Positions 9,101 through 17,409 of a stretch of 64,000 nt of DNA are shown one piece after another. Every line of letters begins with the position of its first letter. The first letter of the stretch is position 1. The DNA comes from Ignavibacteriales bacterium (GTDB lineage Bacteria > Bacteroidota > Ignavibacteria > Ignavibacteriales > Melioribacteraceae): the NCBI GenBank assembly GCA_020061355.1, contig JAGUYK010000006.1:248001-312000 (forward strand), given 5' to 3'. Position numbers and translations under genes: made by a program. Below the pieces are notes generated by a model. The model had not been told where the DNA came from. It searched no databases and saw only the letters and a program-made list of their open reading frames with translations.

Positions 9101-9511
9101 GTAGATTCTTTCAAAGGCAGCATTAATTAAATCCGAAGAATAACCGGGTATTGATAATGTAAGAATTTCAATTGCGTTGAGAAGTTCATCCTTAATATCA
9201 CTAAATGCTAATCCAATTTTTTTTGAGGTCGATGAATAGTCCGGCTTCGATAAAACAAAAAATGATCGTAATAGTGGAATAATAACCAAATTAGAAAATA
9301 GTGCAAAACACGCAGCAACAATTAAATAAAAAAGAATTGTTCGTACTGTTGAAGTAAATCCAAAAACTAATTCAAGAAAGCAATAAACAATAATTGTAAT
9401 TGCAGCAACTATGAGAAATAAGGAGAAACCGCTCAATGCCGATCTTCTGTTTTCTAAAGATTCAACCTCCTCCAATTTCTTCTTTATTTCATTTAACGAT
9501 GAGTTAATCAT
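6152..9511 (-). CDS. DUF4175-type membrane protein with long coiled coil
   Basis: A 1119-residue envelope protein. Membrane helices lie at about residues 27-50, 58-82 and 158-178. An extracytoplasmic beta-rich part with Ig-like segments (VIITPPAYSGLPQTIQRDNG) spans about residues 190-500. About 600 residues of Gln/Met/Lys-rich coiled coil follow (QQLQQMSQQQMDLNQLTQML), including a Gly/Met-rich hinge (GGMDQMMSGGQGGGMMSMMQ). The order of parts matches the DUF4175 family of Bacteroidota and relatives. The gene lies 20 bases downstream of the DUF4159 gene, so the two are probably one transcript. Function is not established; a structural or aerotolerance-like envelope role is only suggested by related loci. 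Confidence 0.75.
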   Translation of the reverse strand: MINSSLNEIKKKLEEVESLENRRSALSGFSLFLIVAAITIIVYCFLELVFGFTSTVRTILFYLIVAACFALFSNLVIIPLLRSFFVLSKPDYSSTSKKIGLAFSDIKDELLNAIEILTLSIPGYSSDLINAAFERIYKKSESIDFKTSVDFSKTKKQLGFTAAGVFLVSILIIIIPGFSSSAYRIINYSKNFTPPQKFYFQLIPGNKEVTKGDGVSIVVSISGDAPAKISLMRKSAEQTEFEESLLNADESGKSIYKVSEVKSSFEYFAAAEGVKSDVYKISVINRPIITQLDVIITPPAYSGLPQTIQRDNGNISALPGSKISLGINSSRELSNATIMFSDNVNRRMSVLGQKADTDFAIYKSLTYSINIIDYQNIANINPITYSIQKLEDRLPSIEMITPKESVKLGTDGKISIITKVSDDYGFSSLQLNYQLTTSRYREAAQELTQVPIPIKKESVEDEVYYVWDLTPLFLAEGEALSFFMEVFDNDIVSGPKSARTPTLSILIPSLDDLYKTAENTQQEASKDLSETLKEAEKLSRELKNISDDLKQNSRDVSWQEKERVEKASQRFSELMQKTDDAAKKLDEMRRDLMQNNLLSEETLQKYNELQDLLDQLNSEELREAFKRMQESLQNMMRDNVQMSLEELKANEEYFKKSLERTLNLLKRIQIEQKLDELIKRTEDISEKLEELSQKTSQSNLNEKNKRDELTNRQNDLTKDIERMSAEMKNLDQKMSEMSDMPKEEMEKLLNEFENQKNVELSEEILKELKQMRKLEALKNQQQLSQNIQNAKSQMQSLQSALQQMNQMRTFFEMMKILDDLLTLSKTQEDLKNNTFNLAPLSPETNRNSREQSDIQNNLSKILQKMSALSQKTFAITPEMGRSLGRAYSEMQQSITLMQNGNPAGSSQKQTEAMKYLNEAATLMKGGMDQMMSGGQGGGMMSMMQQLQQMSQQQMDLNQLTQMLNQGRMTQEMMSQMQRIAQQQEIIRKSLEQLNRESQETGQSKRLATNLEKILEEMREVVSNLQSQKLDDELLKKQERILSKLLDAQRSINERDFENERRSNTGKNVARTSPPELMLSTEEGRNKLRDEFMKAIREGYKKDYEELIRKYFEALEKEKQ

Positions 9512-9531
9512 TTCTTAGCTGCGCCATTCTT

Positions 9532-10194
9532 TTAATTAATTAATGCCCATACGACAATATTGGTTCCGAATTTTAATGCTTCTTCTCTTTTTTCCGGCGG
9601 ATTTTTGTGAACATCCGGGTCAGCCCACCCATCGCTTGGATTGCTTTCAATAGTATAATAAACACATAATATTCCATCAATAAAAATTCCGAATCCTTGC
9701 GGAGGCTTATTATCATGCTCGTGTGTTTTGGGCGGACCACTGGTAAAATCGTACATACACTTATAAAGTCCGTGGTTAAAAGGAAGCTCAACCAGCTCTT
9801 TTTCCGGAAAAACTTTTTTAATTTCTCTTCTAAAAGCTTTGTCTAATCCATAATCGTCATCGACATATAGAAATCCACCGTTCTCAAGATATGCTCGCAA
9901 TTTTTTTACATCGGAATCTGAAAAGACAATGTTGCCGTGTCCGGTCATAAATAAAAAAGGATAAGCGAAAATATTTCCGGTTGATAAGTCCACGAACTCA
10001 TATTTGGGATTTGTTTTAATGTTGGTATTCTGCGCTACAAATCTTAGCAGATTCACTTCTGCCGAAGGATCGTTATACCAGTCGCCGCCGCCGTTATATT
10101 TGAGACGTGCGATCATAAATCCCGAACCATCCTGAGCAGATGATACCTGAATTAGCAATCCTAGAGCGATTATTTTGTAAATAGTTTGTTTCAT
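9532..10194 (-). CDS. exported DUF4159 domain protein
   Basis: A 220-residue protein with a signal peptide (cleavage after about residue 20) and a single DUF4159 domain. Landmarks are FMIARLKYNGGGDWYNDPSA at the mature N-terminus, FLFMTGHGNIVFSD, the acidic GGFLYVDDDYGLDKAF and the C-terminal FGTNIVVWAL. The fold resembles class I glutamine amidotransferase-like domains but lacks the nucleophile Cys and His pair. Family knowledge: in many Bacteroidota this domain sits with MoxR ATPase, DUF58 and BatA genes; only the DUF4175 partner is present here. Confidence 0.85.
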   Translation of the reverse strand: MKQTIYKIIALGLLIQVSSAQDGSGFMIARLKYNGGGDWYNDPSAEVNLLRFVAQNTNIKTNPKYEFVDLSTGNIFAYPFLFMTGHGNIVFSDSDVKKLRAYLENGGFLYVDDDYGLDKAFRREIKKVFPEKELVELPFNHGLYKCMYDFTSGPPKTHEHDNKPPQGFGIFIDGILCVYYTIESNPSDGWADPDVHKNPPEKREEALKFGTNIVVWALIN

Positions 10195-10211
10195 CGATTC
10201 ATTATTAATTT

Positions 10212-10274
10212 ACCAGGCGAAGATAAATATTTAATTCCCTCTTTGCATAGGTAAAATAAATTGAACCAGGCGAA
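10212..10274. promoter_or_regulatory. paired direct repeats in a divergent promoter region
   Basis: The 127-base gap between the divergent DUF4159 and M64 genes contains ACCAGGCGAA twice in the same orientation (10212-10221 and 10265-10274). They are 53 bases apart, near five helical turns. Both copies are unusually GC-rich for the gap. This could be a pair of regulator sites, but no regulator gene is adjacent. Confidence 0.3.
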
Positions 10275-10321
10275 TCAGCTATTCATTTCTTATTTTTTCG
10301 TATAACAAATCCGGGTAAACC

Positions 10322-11788
10322 ATGAAGACCTTAAAAATTATTGTCGCTTTTCTTTTTCCGTTTCTATTGAATGCCCAGTCAGTCAGTTTCAATGATTACT
10401 TTAACGATCAGACAATGCGCATTGATTATTTCCATATTGGCGATGCTGCAACTGAAATAGTTACGATTGATTTTGTTTATCAATACGGAACCTGGGCGGG
10501 GAGTACAAAGAATTTGATTGATAATTTCAACAACGGGGCATATTATCATAAAATTTACGATTTGAGTTCCGGGAAGCTTATTTATTCGAAAGGTTTCGAC
10601 AGCTACTTCAAAGAGTATCAAACAACGGAGGATGCGGTAAACGGAGTTAAGCGATCATTTCATGAAAGCGCGATAATTCCATATTCAAAAAATAAAATCA
10701 AGTTTGTTATCGAGAAACGCGACAGGCAAAATATTCTTAATGAAATTTTCTCAACCGAAATAGATCCCGAAGATTTGTATATTATAAAAGACCCAGTTAA
10801 AGACAAGTCAGTGAAAGTCATTAATAGTTATATATCGGGTAACCCGCATAAAAAAGTTGATGTTGTAATTATTGGCGATGGATATACAATAAAAGAGCAG
10901 AAGAAATTCGAAAGGGATTTAAAGAGATTCACAAATGTGCTGTTGAACAACCAACCGTATAAGACCTACAAAGACAAGTTCAATGTTTATGGAGTCTATA
11001 AAGCATCAGAAGATAGCGGAATAGATGAGCCCGGCGCTAATGTTTATAAAAATACAGTTCTCAATACAACCTACTATTCTATGGGTTCTGAGCGATATAT
11101 TTTAACAGAGGATAATAAGTCATTACGCCATCTCACATCACATGTTCCGTATGACGCTATCTATATTATGGTGAACGCATCGCGTTACGGGGGCGGGGGA
11201 TTGTATAATACTTACTGCACTTTTGTAGCAGATAACCAGTTCTGCGATTATCTGTTTTTGCACGAGTTTGGTCATTCGTTTGCCGGCCTGGCTGACGAAT
11301 ATTACACTTCCGAAACAGCTTACAACGATATGTATCCCGCCGGACTTGAGCCGGTTGAGCCGAACATTACACGGTTACTTGACAAAGACAATCTGAAATG
11401 GAAACATCTTATAACTCCGGAAATTGAAATTCCAACTCCGTGGGAAAAAGAAGAGTATGATAAAACTGATTATGCATGGCAGAAAATTCGTAGAGAGATG
11501 AATAAGAATATTGCCGAGTTGAAACGCAACAAAGAGCCGATTGGCAAAGTGAAAGCAGCACAGGAAGAATATGATAAGAAAGATAAGGCACGAAGCGGGG
11601 AAGTAGATAAGTATTTAAAAGCATCAAAATTTATTGGAAAGGTTGGGGCATTTGAAGGTGCCGGATATAATGCAAAAGGGATGTACCGTTCAATGCTCGA
11701 TTGTTTAATGTTCACAAAGGGGGCAAAACCGTTCTGTAAAGTCTGCGAAGAACATGTTGCGAAGGTTATTATGCATTATGCGGAATAG
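10322..11788 (+). CDS. exported M64 (IgA-peptidase-like) metallopeptidase
   Basis: A 488-residue protein with a signal peptide (MKTLKIIVAFLFPFLLNAQS), an N-terminal beta-rich domain (about residues 25-150), and a zinc peptidase domain with VDVVIIGDGYTIKEQKKF at its start. The active-site motif is HEFGHSFAGLADEYY, with His314, Glu315 and His318 and a likely third ligand at Asp325. This matches peptidase family M64, which includes IgA1-cleaving enzymes; the host-associated substrate should not be assumed. A Lys-rich insertion lies near residues 380-430. It probably degrades protein outside the cytoplasm. Confidence 0.88.
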   Translation: MKTLKIIVAFLFPFLLNAQSVSFNDYFNDQTMRIDYFHIGDAATEIVTIDFVYQYGTWAGSTKNLIDNFNNGAYYHKIYDLSSGKLIYSKGFDSYFKEYQTTEDAVNGVKRSFHESAIIPYSKNKIKFVIEKRDRQNILNEIFSTEIDPEDLYIIKDPVKDKSVKVINSYISGNPHKKVDVVIIGDGYTIKEQKKFERDLKRFTNVLLNNQPYKTYKDKFNVYGVYKASEDSGIDEPGANVYKNTVLNTTYYSMGSERYILTEDNKSLRHLTSHVPYDAIYIMVNASRYGGGGLYNTYCTFVADNQFCDYLFLHEFGHSFAGLADEYYTSETAYNDMYPAGLEPVEPNITRLLDKDNLKWKHLITPEIEIPTPWEKEEYDKTDYAWQKIRREMNKNIAELKRNKEPIGKVKAAQEEYDKKDKARSGEVDKYLKASKFIGKVGAFEGAGYNAKGMYRSMLDCLMFTKGAKPFCKVCEEHVAKVIMHYAE

Positions 11789-11845
11789 TATTAACGCAAA
11801 ACGCGATAAATGAAGAGCAAGAATTAATATTTAGAAAGGATCAAA

Positions 11846-12370
11846 ATGAAATCTCTCAAAGATAAAAAAATACTAATCTTTGTTGAACACATATACGAAG
11901 ATCTCGAACTCTGGTACCCTAAACTTCGACTGATTGAAGAGGGCGCAACGGTTGTTGTTGCCGGACCCGAAGCTAATAAAGTTTATGAAGGCAAGAATGG
12001 TTATCCATGTAAATCCGATGCGTCTTATAACGATGTAGAGGAAAGGGATTTTGACGGGCTTGTAATTCCCGGTGGATTTGCACCAGACAAATTGAGACGC
12101 GATCCAAAAGTTCTTAAGCTTACAAAACAATTCAACGAGTCGGGTAAACTGGTAGCACATATTTGTCACGGAGGCTGGATTACTATCTCTGCCAAAATAA
12201 TGAAAGGTTATAAGTGCACATCAACACCCGGTATTAAGGATGATATTGAAAATGCTGGTGCAGAATGGATTGATGAACCGGTTGTGGTTGACCGCAATAT
12301 GGTGTCAAGCAGGAAACCGGATGATCTGCCGATGTTCTGCAAAGCTATAATTGAAGCCCTCTCAAAATAA
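11846..12370 (+). CDS. DJ-1/PfpI family protein
   Basis: A 174-residue single-domain protein of the PfpI/YhbO/DJ-1 type. The nucleophile elbow is VAHICHGGW (Cys107 and His108), with the helix-capping Glu in the N-terminal EDLELWYP and the motif LVIPGGFAPDKLRRD. Family knowledge: members act as glyoxalases/deglycases or stress-protective hydrolases and are usually oligomeric; the exact activity is not readable. AAGGA at 11836-11840 gives a good ribosome site. Confidence 0.85.
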   Translation: MKSLKDKKILIFVEHIYEDLELWYPKLRLIEEGATVVVAGPEANKVYEGKNGYPCKSDASYNDVEERDFDGLVIPGGFAPDKLRRDPKVLKLTKQFNESGKLVAHICHGGWITISAKIMKGYKCTSTPGIKDDIENAGAEWIDEPVVVDRNMVSSRKPDDLPMFCKAIIEALSK

Positions 12371-12468
12371 GTTTAAGCTTCGAAAAGAATATATTCAGAC
12401 AAAGAAATTTTTGTTGCTTCTAAAACCGTTGCGGGTTAAGTTGTCCCATCAAAACCGCAAAAGAACGA

Positions 12469-13362
12469 ATGAAAGTATTTCATCTCAACAATCCCGCTTC
12501 GGGAAACGGGAATGGACGCCGCCTGTTTTCACACATCAAAAGAGAACTCGATGCTAATAGAATTGAACATGAAACTGTTCAAACCGAATATGCCGGTCAC
12601 GGAACTGAAATAGTTAGGAATCTGAAGTTCGAGAATTATGATGCTCTTACAGTGTCTGGCGGGGATGGGACATTATTCGAAACCATTAACGGCTATTTTG
12701 CAAATCCATCGGTTAAACGAATTCCAATCGGCATAATTCCAATCGGCAGGGGAAATGCATTTGCCCGCGACCTCGAATTTCATCCTAAAATGTGGGGCGA
12801 CGCAATCGATACTATTTCATTTAATAAAACAAAACATGTTGACGTTGCTTTATGCAGCACTAAAGAGGGGCAATTCTATTTTATTAATATTCTTGGACTC
12901 GGTTTTGTCACCGATGTTGCAAAAACCGCATTCAAGCTTAGAGCATTTGGACACCTATCTTATATTCTTGGTGTACTTCACCGCACAATTTCATTAAAGC
13001 CGTTTAATTTAAAATTAGAAATTGACGGGAATAAAATCGAAAGGGAGAATGTATTTGTTGAAATTTCCAATTCACGTTATACCGGTAAAGATTTTTTAAT
13101 GGCACCCTCTGCATCAATTGATGACGGCTTATTAGATATTACGCTTCTCAATAAACTTTCAAGAGCCCGGCTTCTTCAATGTCTTCCTAAAATATTTACC
13201 GGTGATCACATTAAGATGAAAGAGGTTGAATGTTTTAATGCAAGGAAAATAAAAATAGAAACGGAACCGGAAAAACTTTTAACACCGGACGGACAATTAA
13301 CCGGCAGCACCCCAATTGAAATCGAGTGCTTGACCAGATCCCTGAAAGTAATTACAAGATAG
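12469..13362 (+). CDS. YegS/BmrU-type lipid (diacylglycerol-like) kinase
   Basis: A 297-residue kinase of the DAGK catalytic family. The conserved NPASGNGNG loop is at residues 8-16, the nucleotide-binding VSGGDGTLFE at 62-71 (Gly64-Gly67 core), and IPIGRGNAFARDL follows. The C-terminal beta-sandwich contains DDGLLDITLL and ends with the product-side motif TPDGQL. The reaction is ATP-dependent phosphorylation of a lipid or sphingoid hydroxyl. No transmembrane helix is present, as usual for this family. It stands alone after a 98-base gap. Confidence 0.88.
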   Translation: MKVFHLNNPASGNGNGRRLFSHIKRELDANRIEHETVQTEYAGHGTEIVRNLKFENYDALTVSGGDGTLFETINGYFANPSVKRIPIGIIPIGRGNAFARDLEFHPKMWGDAIDTISFNKTKHVDVALCSTKEGQFYFINILGLGFVTDVAKTAFKLRAFGHLSYILGVLHRTISLKPFNLKLEIDGNKIERENVFVEISNSRYTGKDFLMAPSASIDDGLLDITLLNKLSRARLLQCLPKIFTGDHIKMKEVECFNARKIKIETEPEKLLTPDGQLTGSTPIEIECLTRSLKVITR

Positions 13363-13535
13363 TGAATAAAACATATTAGCAATAAAAGAATTTTTTTGTG
13401 TTTTATAAAATGCCAAGTTAAGTTGAAACAGCAATCAACCCCGGACGAATACTGTAATGAAGATTTCCATCATCTTTTTAAGCGCCCTCTCATTATTCCT
13501 CAATAAACATATCTATCAAACAATCAGGAGTGATT

Positions 13536-14138
13536 ATGGGAAACATCAAATTCTTTTCCATTATTAATCTAGTTCTTGATTCATTAAGCAAGGGATCATT
13601 GGTCAGAACAATTATGGCTTTTCTTTTCCGATTAGTGGGGGTGGCAAACTTTATCTTCATTGCGTATTTTTTCTTTAAATCGATCAGTTATGCGCCAGAT
13701 TTCTGGGTTGTATTACTTCTTTTATTATTACTGGTTGCTGCAGTTCTAGCACTTCAAATCTGGTTTTACAGGGCAAATAAAGTGTTGGGACTGGAGGATT
13801 CAGATTTTACCGTGATGCCGATCTTCTCTCATTTATTCAGAGCTTTTGGAGAGATGTATGCTCTCGGTGCAATTACAATTGGTCTGGGCGGAACGCTGAT
13901 TCTCTGGTTTTCCGACTATATCTACAGTCTCGGGGATTTTCTGCAATATCTTCCCTTTGCTTCGCTTGATAGTTCATTTGTCGGCGGTATAATTTTTCTG
14001 ATGGTTACAATTCTGGCCGGATTTCTGATAATGTTGATTTCATATTTTCTGGCAGAGTATGTTCTTGTCTTTGCCGAGATAGCTAAAAATACAAAGTGGT
14101 TAAGGAAAGAAGTTGTTGAAGAACCACCGGTAAGTTGA
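13536..14138 (+). CDS. multi-pass membrane protein of unknown function
   Basis: A 200-residue protein with four probable membrane helices: two near residues 27-45 and 52-75, one near 107-127 and one near 145-172. I chose ATG 13536 because AGGAG at 13526-13530 sits five bases upstream; the GTG at 13530 overlaps that site. No family motif is recognised. Its C-terminal tail is short and charged. The next gene's exported lectin-like product starts 144 bases later. Confidence 0.6.
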   Translation: MGNIKFFSIINLVLDSLSKGSLVRTIMAFLFRLVGVANFIFIAYFFFKSISYAPDFWVVLLLLLLLVAAVLALQIWFYRANKVLGLEDSDFTVMPIFSHLFRAFGEMYALGAITIGLGGTLILWFSDYIYSLGDFLQYLPFASLDSSFVGGIIFLMVTILAGFLIMLISYFLAEYVLVFAEIAKNTKWLRKEVVEEPPVS

Positions 14139-14281
14139 AAGATAAAATAATTCGGGCCCGGTGCTCTTTGTTTCTTTTTTATCAGCTAAGATGTTACGGC
14201 GGTTTCTTTAAAGGTAAGAAGAACACCCGGCCGAATAAATTTTTTGTACATTACAAAAACAATTATTTTGAAACAGGCCTT

Positions 14282-14965
14282 ATGAACTTAAAAAAAGTAT
14301 TAATAACATTAATCATTCTTTGCTTAAACGTTATTGCATCCGCACAAAACAATCAGGATACAACTTCGGTTATCTGGAAAATTAACAGCCTTGATAAAAT
14401 AGGTGGCAATGAAATAACAATATTCGGCAATCCTCAAATTGTTGAAACACCTGAAGGGAAGGCGATTAGATTTAACGGAATTAAGGATGGAATTATTGTT
14501 CACGCAAACCCTCTTAACGGAGTTTCATCATTCACACTTGAAGTGCTTTTCAAACCAGATACCTCGGCAATTTCAGAAAACAAAGAGCAGCGTTTTGTAC
14601 ACATTCAAAATCCTGGTAAAGAGAGCAGAAGAATGTTGATCGAACTAAGACTTACAGATGACAATAAGTGGTTTCTCGATACACATATCAACACAGACAG
14701 CGCCTCGCGAACACTTTATGCAGAAAAGTTTATTCATCCATTAAATGAATGGTATCATGCCGCCCTGGTTTATGAAAACAGCTGTGTACGTCATTTTGTA
14801 AATGGCATAGAAGAGATGTCGGGACATGTTAAATTCATCCCCATTTCAAATGGGAACGTGTCGATCGGTATGAGGATGAATAAACGATCTTACTTTAAAG
14901 GCGAAATAAAACTTGTTAGATTTACTAATTATGCTCTCCACCCGGATCAGTTTATAGAAAAGTAG
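14282..14965 (+). CDS. exported LamG/concanavalin A-like lectin domain protein
   Basis: A 227-residue protein with a signal peptide (MNLKKVLITLIILCLNVIAS) followed by one laminin-G/concanavalin-type jelly roll. Typical landmarks are AIRFNGIKDGIIVHANPL, FTLEVLFKPDTS, WYHAALVYEN and FVNGIEEMSGHV, ending YFKGEIKLVRFTNYAL. Such domains bind sugars or proteins outside the cell; no catalytic residues are apparent. The frame is open back to 14135, but the signal peptide begins at ATG 14282, so I use that start. It converges on the pseudouridine-synthase gene with only 6 bases between stops and no visible hairpin. Confidence 0.8.
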   Translation: MNLKKVLITLIILCLNVIASAQNNQDTTSVIWKINSLDKIGGNEITIFGNPQIVETPEGKAIRFNGIKDGIIVHANPLNGVSSFTLEVLFKPDTSAISENKEQRFVHIQNPGKESRRMLIELRLTDDNKWFLDTHINTDSASRTLYAEKFIHPLNEWYHAALVYENSCVRHFVNGIEEMSGHVKFIPISNGNVSIGMRMNKRSYFKGEIKLVRFTNYALHPDQFIEK

Positions 14966-14971
14966 ATGTTT

Positions 14972-15661
14972 TTATTGATGGTAAGTTGAACCTACTGGCT
15001 GTAATTCATTTTGAAATTTTAAAAAAGATTCTGGCAGTGGCGACTCGATTAATATGTTTTTCTCACCCCGCAGCTTAAACTCAATCCTACTAGCGTGCAA
15101 CATCAAACGCGGATATTTCTCTCGAGCATGTTTGTCCCCGTATCGTATGTCACCAACAACTGGGTGATCTATAGAATATAGGTGTACTCGAATTTGATGC
15201 CTTCTTCCGGTTATAATGGAAACGTCGAGCAGGGTATAACCTTTAAATTTTTTGATAACTCTATAATCCGTGATGCTTCTCTTACCATTTATTACATCAA
15301 CACCCATCCTGCCGGATCCGAACTCTCTGATCGGCTTGTCAATCCTTCCGCTATTGTCCTTGACAATTCCATGCACCACGGCAGTATAATTTTTTTTAAT
15401 CAATCTTTTTGCAAATAGGTCATTAAGGTACTTATGACATGATGAATTCTTAGCAAACAGAAGGATCCCGCTAACTTCTTTATCAATTCTGTGTACGATA
15501 AAGATTTTTTGAGAGTTTTTTTTTTCGAGAAGCGAATGAACAGTTTGAGTTGAAATATCGTTCTCGGATATCGAAGCAATCCCTTCCGGTTTGTTAACGG
15601 CAATTAAATTATCGTCTTCATATAAAGAGTTTATTTGGTTAATATCCATTTGCTCTACCAT
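14972..15661 (-). CDS. RluA-family RNA pseudouridine synthase
   Basis: A 229-residue enzyme without an S4 domain. The catalytic Asp is in VHRIDKEVSGILLFAK (Asp60), matching the HRLDxxTSG motif with Ile and Val substitutions. The C-terminal RNA-binding motif is RRHQIRVHLYSIDHPVVGD. The reaction is isomerisation of uridine to pseudouridine in rRNA or tRNA; the target site cannot be assigned. It is the last gene of a probable four-gene minus-strand operon, 23 bases after the esterase gene. Confidence 0.88.
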   Translation of the reverse strand: MVEQMDINQINSLYEDDNLIAVNKPEGIASISENDISTQTVHSLLEKKNSQKIFIVHRIDKEVSGILLFAKNSSCHKYLNDLFAKRLIKKNYTAVVHGIVKDNSGRIDKPIREFGSGRMGVDVINGKRSITDYRVIKKFKGYTLLDVSIITGRRHQIRVHLYSIDHPVVGDIRYGDKHAREKYPRLMLHASRIEFKLRGEKNILIESPLPESFLKFQNELQPVGSTYHQ

Positions 15662-15684
15662 GTTGGTAATATTCTCCTTCTGCT

Positions 15685-17400
15685 TTAGTAACGCCAGCTT
15701 GTTAGGTCGGCATCCGCCGGAGCCGATTTAAAAATTCTCTCAACTATTCTAGGAAAATACATTTGGGCATATCTCAATCTTGATATTGCATTCGGCAGAT
15801 CATGATCGCCATTCCAGCAATGTTCCGCACGGGCACCATAATCAACCTCGCCTTCGTAATACGGGTCTTTTGTATTGCGAAGGAAGTCTTCCATAAGATA
15901 AACCGCATTATTCAAATAAAAATTGTCTGCTTCACCGACATATATATGAATTTTCCCTTTCAGCTTCGGACCGAGTATTTTCCAATCGCGTTCTAGTATA
16001 TAGCGGAGATCAAAATTCTCTTTCCAATATTCCGCAACACTATGATCAATTTCTCCGGTTAGTTTGTCCCAGATTGGTTTAGGATAACCATCGCTGCCGG
16101 CGGGAGAAAAAACCGCTTGCCAAACATCCCATTGCTGACCACTTCTGCTTTTATCTCCCAATGCAAGCTCATAGTGATTTATCTCTTCAAGTGTTGCGCT
16201 TATCTGACCAAGATAATTGCGCGTTCCCGGGCGCGGGGTTTTCTTCCAGGTATTATCAAGGTAATAAGCTTTCCTATCTTTATATATATCTACAATTGTG
16301 TAAGCTTTAAAGTCGATAGGGTCGGGACAAGCCGCCCAGCAGCCATTATACTCATCGGGATAAAAAATTTGTGCAGCAAGAGATTCCCATCCGCCGGTTG
16401 AACCTCCGTAAAGAAACCGCGCCCATCCTTTTCCAATTCCTCTAAATTTTTTTTCGATGAATGGAATCAGTTCGTATGTAATGGCATCGCCATATGGTCC
16501 GATATTAGCCGAGTTTACGGCATATGAATCATCGTAGTAGGGATTTGCATGTTGTATCTCGATAAGCAGCATACGCGGGAAATCGGGACATGTCCATTCT
16601 GTATAAAATTTATAAGAATACTCCTGAACAATTTTGTTATAACCTTCGATCTGGAATCTTTCGCTGTAATCTGGTTTTAGGTTTGTATCGGGTGGCTCTT
16701 CCCGAAAATTTGAAAGAGATGATGGGAAATGACCGTGATTAATTACAAGCGGGTAATAAGCATCCGGGTGTTCATCAAAACCATGGGGAAGTAGAACCCA
16801 CGCGCCAATGTACATCGGTCTGCCCCAAAATTTTGTAAGCAGCGCACTTTGAATTTTTACATACTTAACATAATTCGTTTCTTTCGGTTCGGGTAAGGGT
16901 GGAATTATTTGATCAAGAATTATTTTTATCGTCTCATTTTTTTCCTGATCGATCACTATTTTCTTGGACGTGCTGTAAAAATTTCCCGGGGCAATATTCC
17001 ATTGTTGCCCTTCACCCCGATCCATCGGCAATTTGACCGTATGTCCATTCGAAAGGTGAAATGTATCGTATTTATGAATCAGTGCCTGAACATAGTATTC
17101 GCCGCTTGGAATTTCAGAGATACTTTTAAGAGGATAACCCCAAATGGACTTATCGATTAATGTCTCCTCGTCCGGCTTGAGACCATCTACATTTTTTCCA
17201 AACACTAATTGAGTTGTTGGTCCTTCGGCAATCTGAAAGCGGGGCTCGGAATTATTGTTATTGGAGATGAGAAGCAGAACCCTTCCATCTACCGGATCCT
17301 TACTTATTTTGTCGACGAAAGAGACAGCAAATTTTATTTCCTGTGCACTGAGGTTTACGATAAAAAGAGTATAAATAAGAAACAGAAAATATTTTTTCAT
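15685..17400 (-). CDS. exported esterase-family alpha/beta hydrolase
   Basis: A 571-residue protein with a signal peptide (cleavage near residue 19), an N-terminal beta domain of about 190 residues, and an alpha/beta-hydrolase of the 'putative esterase' type. The domain starts PLVINHGHFPSS. The nucleophile elbow is LYGGSTGGWES with Ser334, and a late histidine-containing segment is GARAEHCWNGDHD. It is long for the family because of the N-terminal domain. The likely role is hydrolysis of an ester outside the cytoplasm; the substrate is unknown. The gap to cutC upstream is nine bases. Confidence 0.78.
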   Translation of the reverse strand: MKKYFLFLIYTLFIVNLSAQEIKFAVSFVDKISKDPVDGRVLLLISNNNNSEPRFQIAEGPTTQLVFGKNVDGLKPDEETLIDKSIWGYPLKSISEIPSGEYYVQALIHKYDTFHLSNGHTVKLPMDRGEGQQWNIAPGNFYSTSKKIVIDQEKNETIKIILDQIIPPLPEPKETNYVKYVKIQSALLTKFWGRPMYIGAWVLLPHGFDEHPDAYYPLVINHGHFPSSLSNFREEPPDTNLKPDYSERFQIEGYNKIVQEYSYKFYTEWTCPDFPRMLLIEIQHANPYYDDSYAVNSANIGPYGDAITYELIPFIEKKFRGIGKGWARFLYGGSTGGWESLAAQIFYPDEYNGCWAACPDPIDFKAYTIVDIYKDRKAYYLDNTWKKTPRPGTRNYLGQISATLEEINHYELALGDKSRSGQQWDVWQAVFSPAGSDGYPKPIWDKLTGEIDHSVAEYWKENFDLRYILERDWKILGPKLKGKIHIYVGEADNFYLNNAVYLMEDFLRNTKDPYYEGEVDYGARAEHCWNGDHDLPNAISRLRYAQMYFPRIVERIFKSAPADADLTSWRY

Positions 17401-17409
17401 TTTTCCCCC

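Noticed and set aside
12351-12557. A 68-codon plus-strand frame across the DJ-1 and lipid kinase genes
   Set aside because: It is Lys/Arg-rich without domain pattern and is fully explained as an alternate frame of the two real genes.
13457-13567. A 36-codon frame starting ATG 13457 with a hydrophobic beginning
   Set aside because: It has no ribosome site, has a low-quality sequence after the first 14 residues, and overlaps the next gene's start in another frame. Probably chance.
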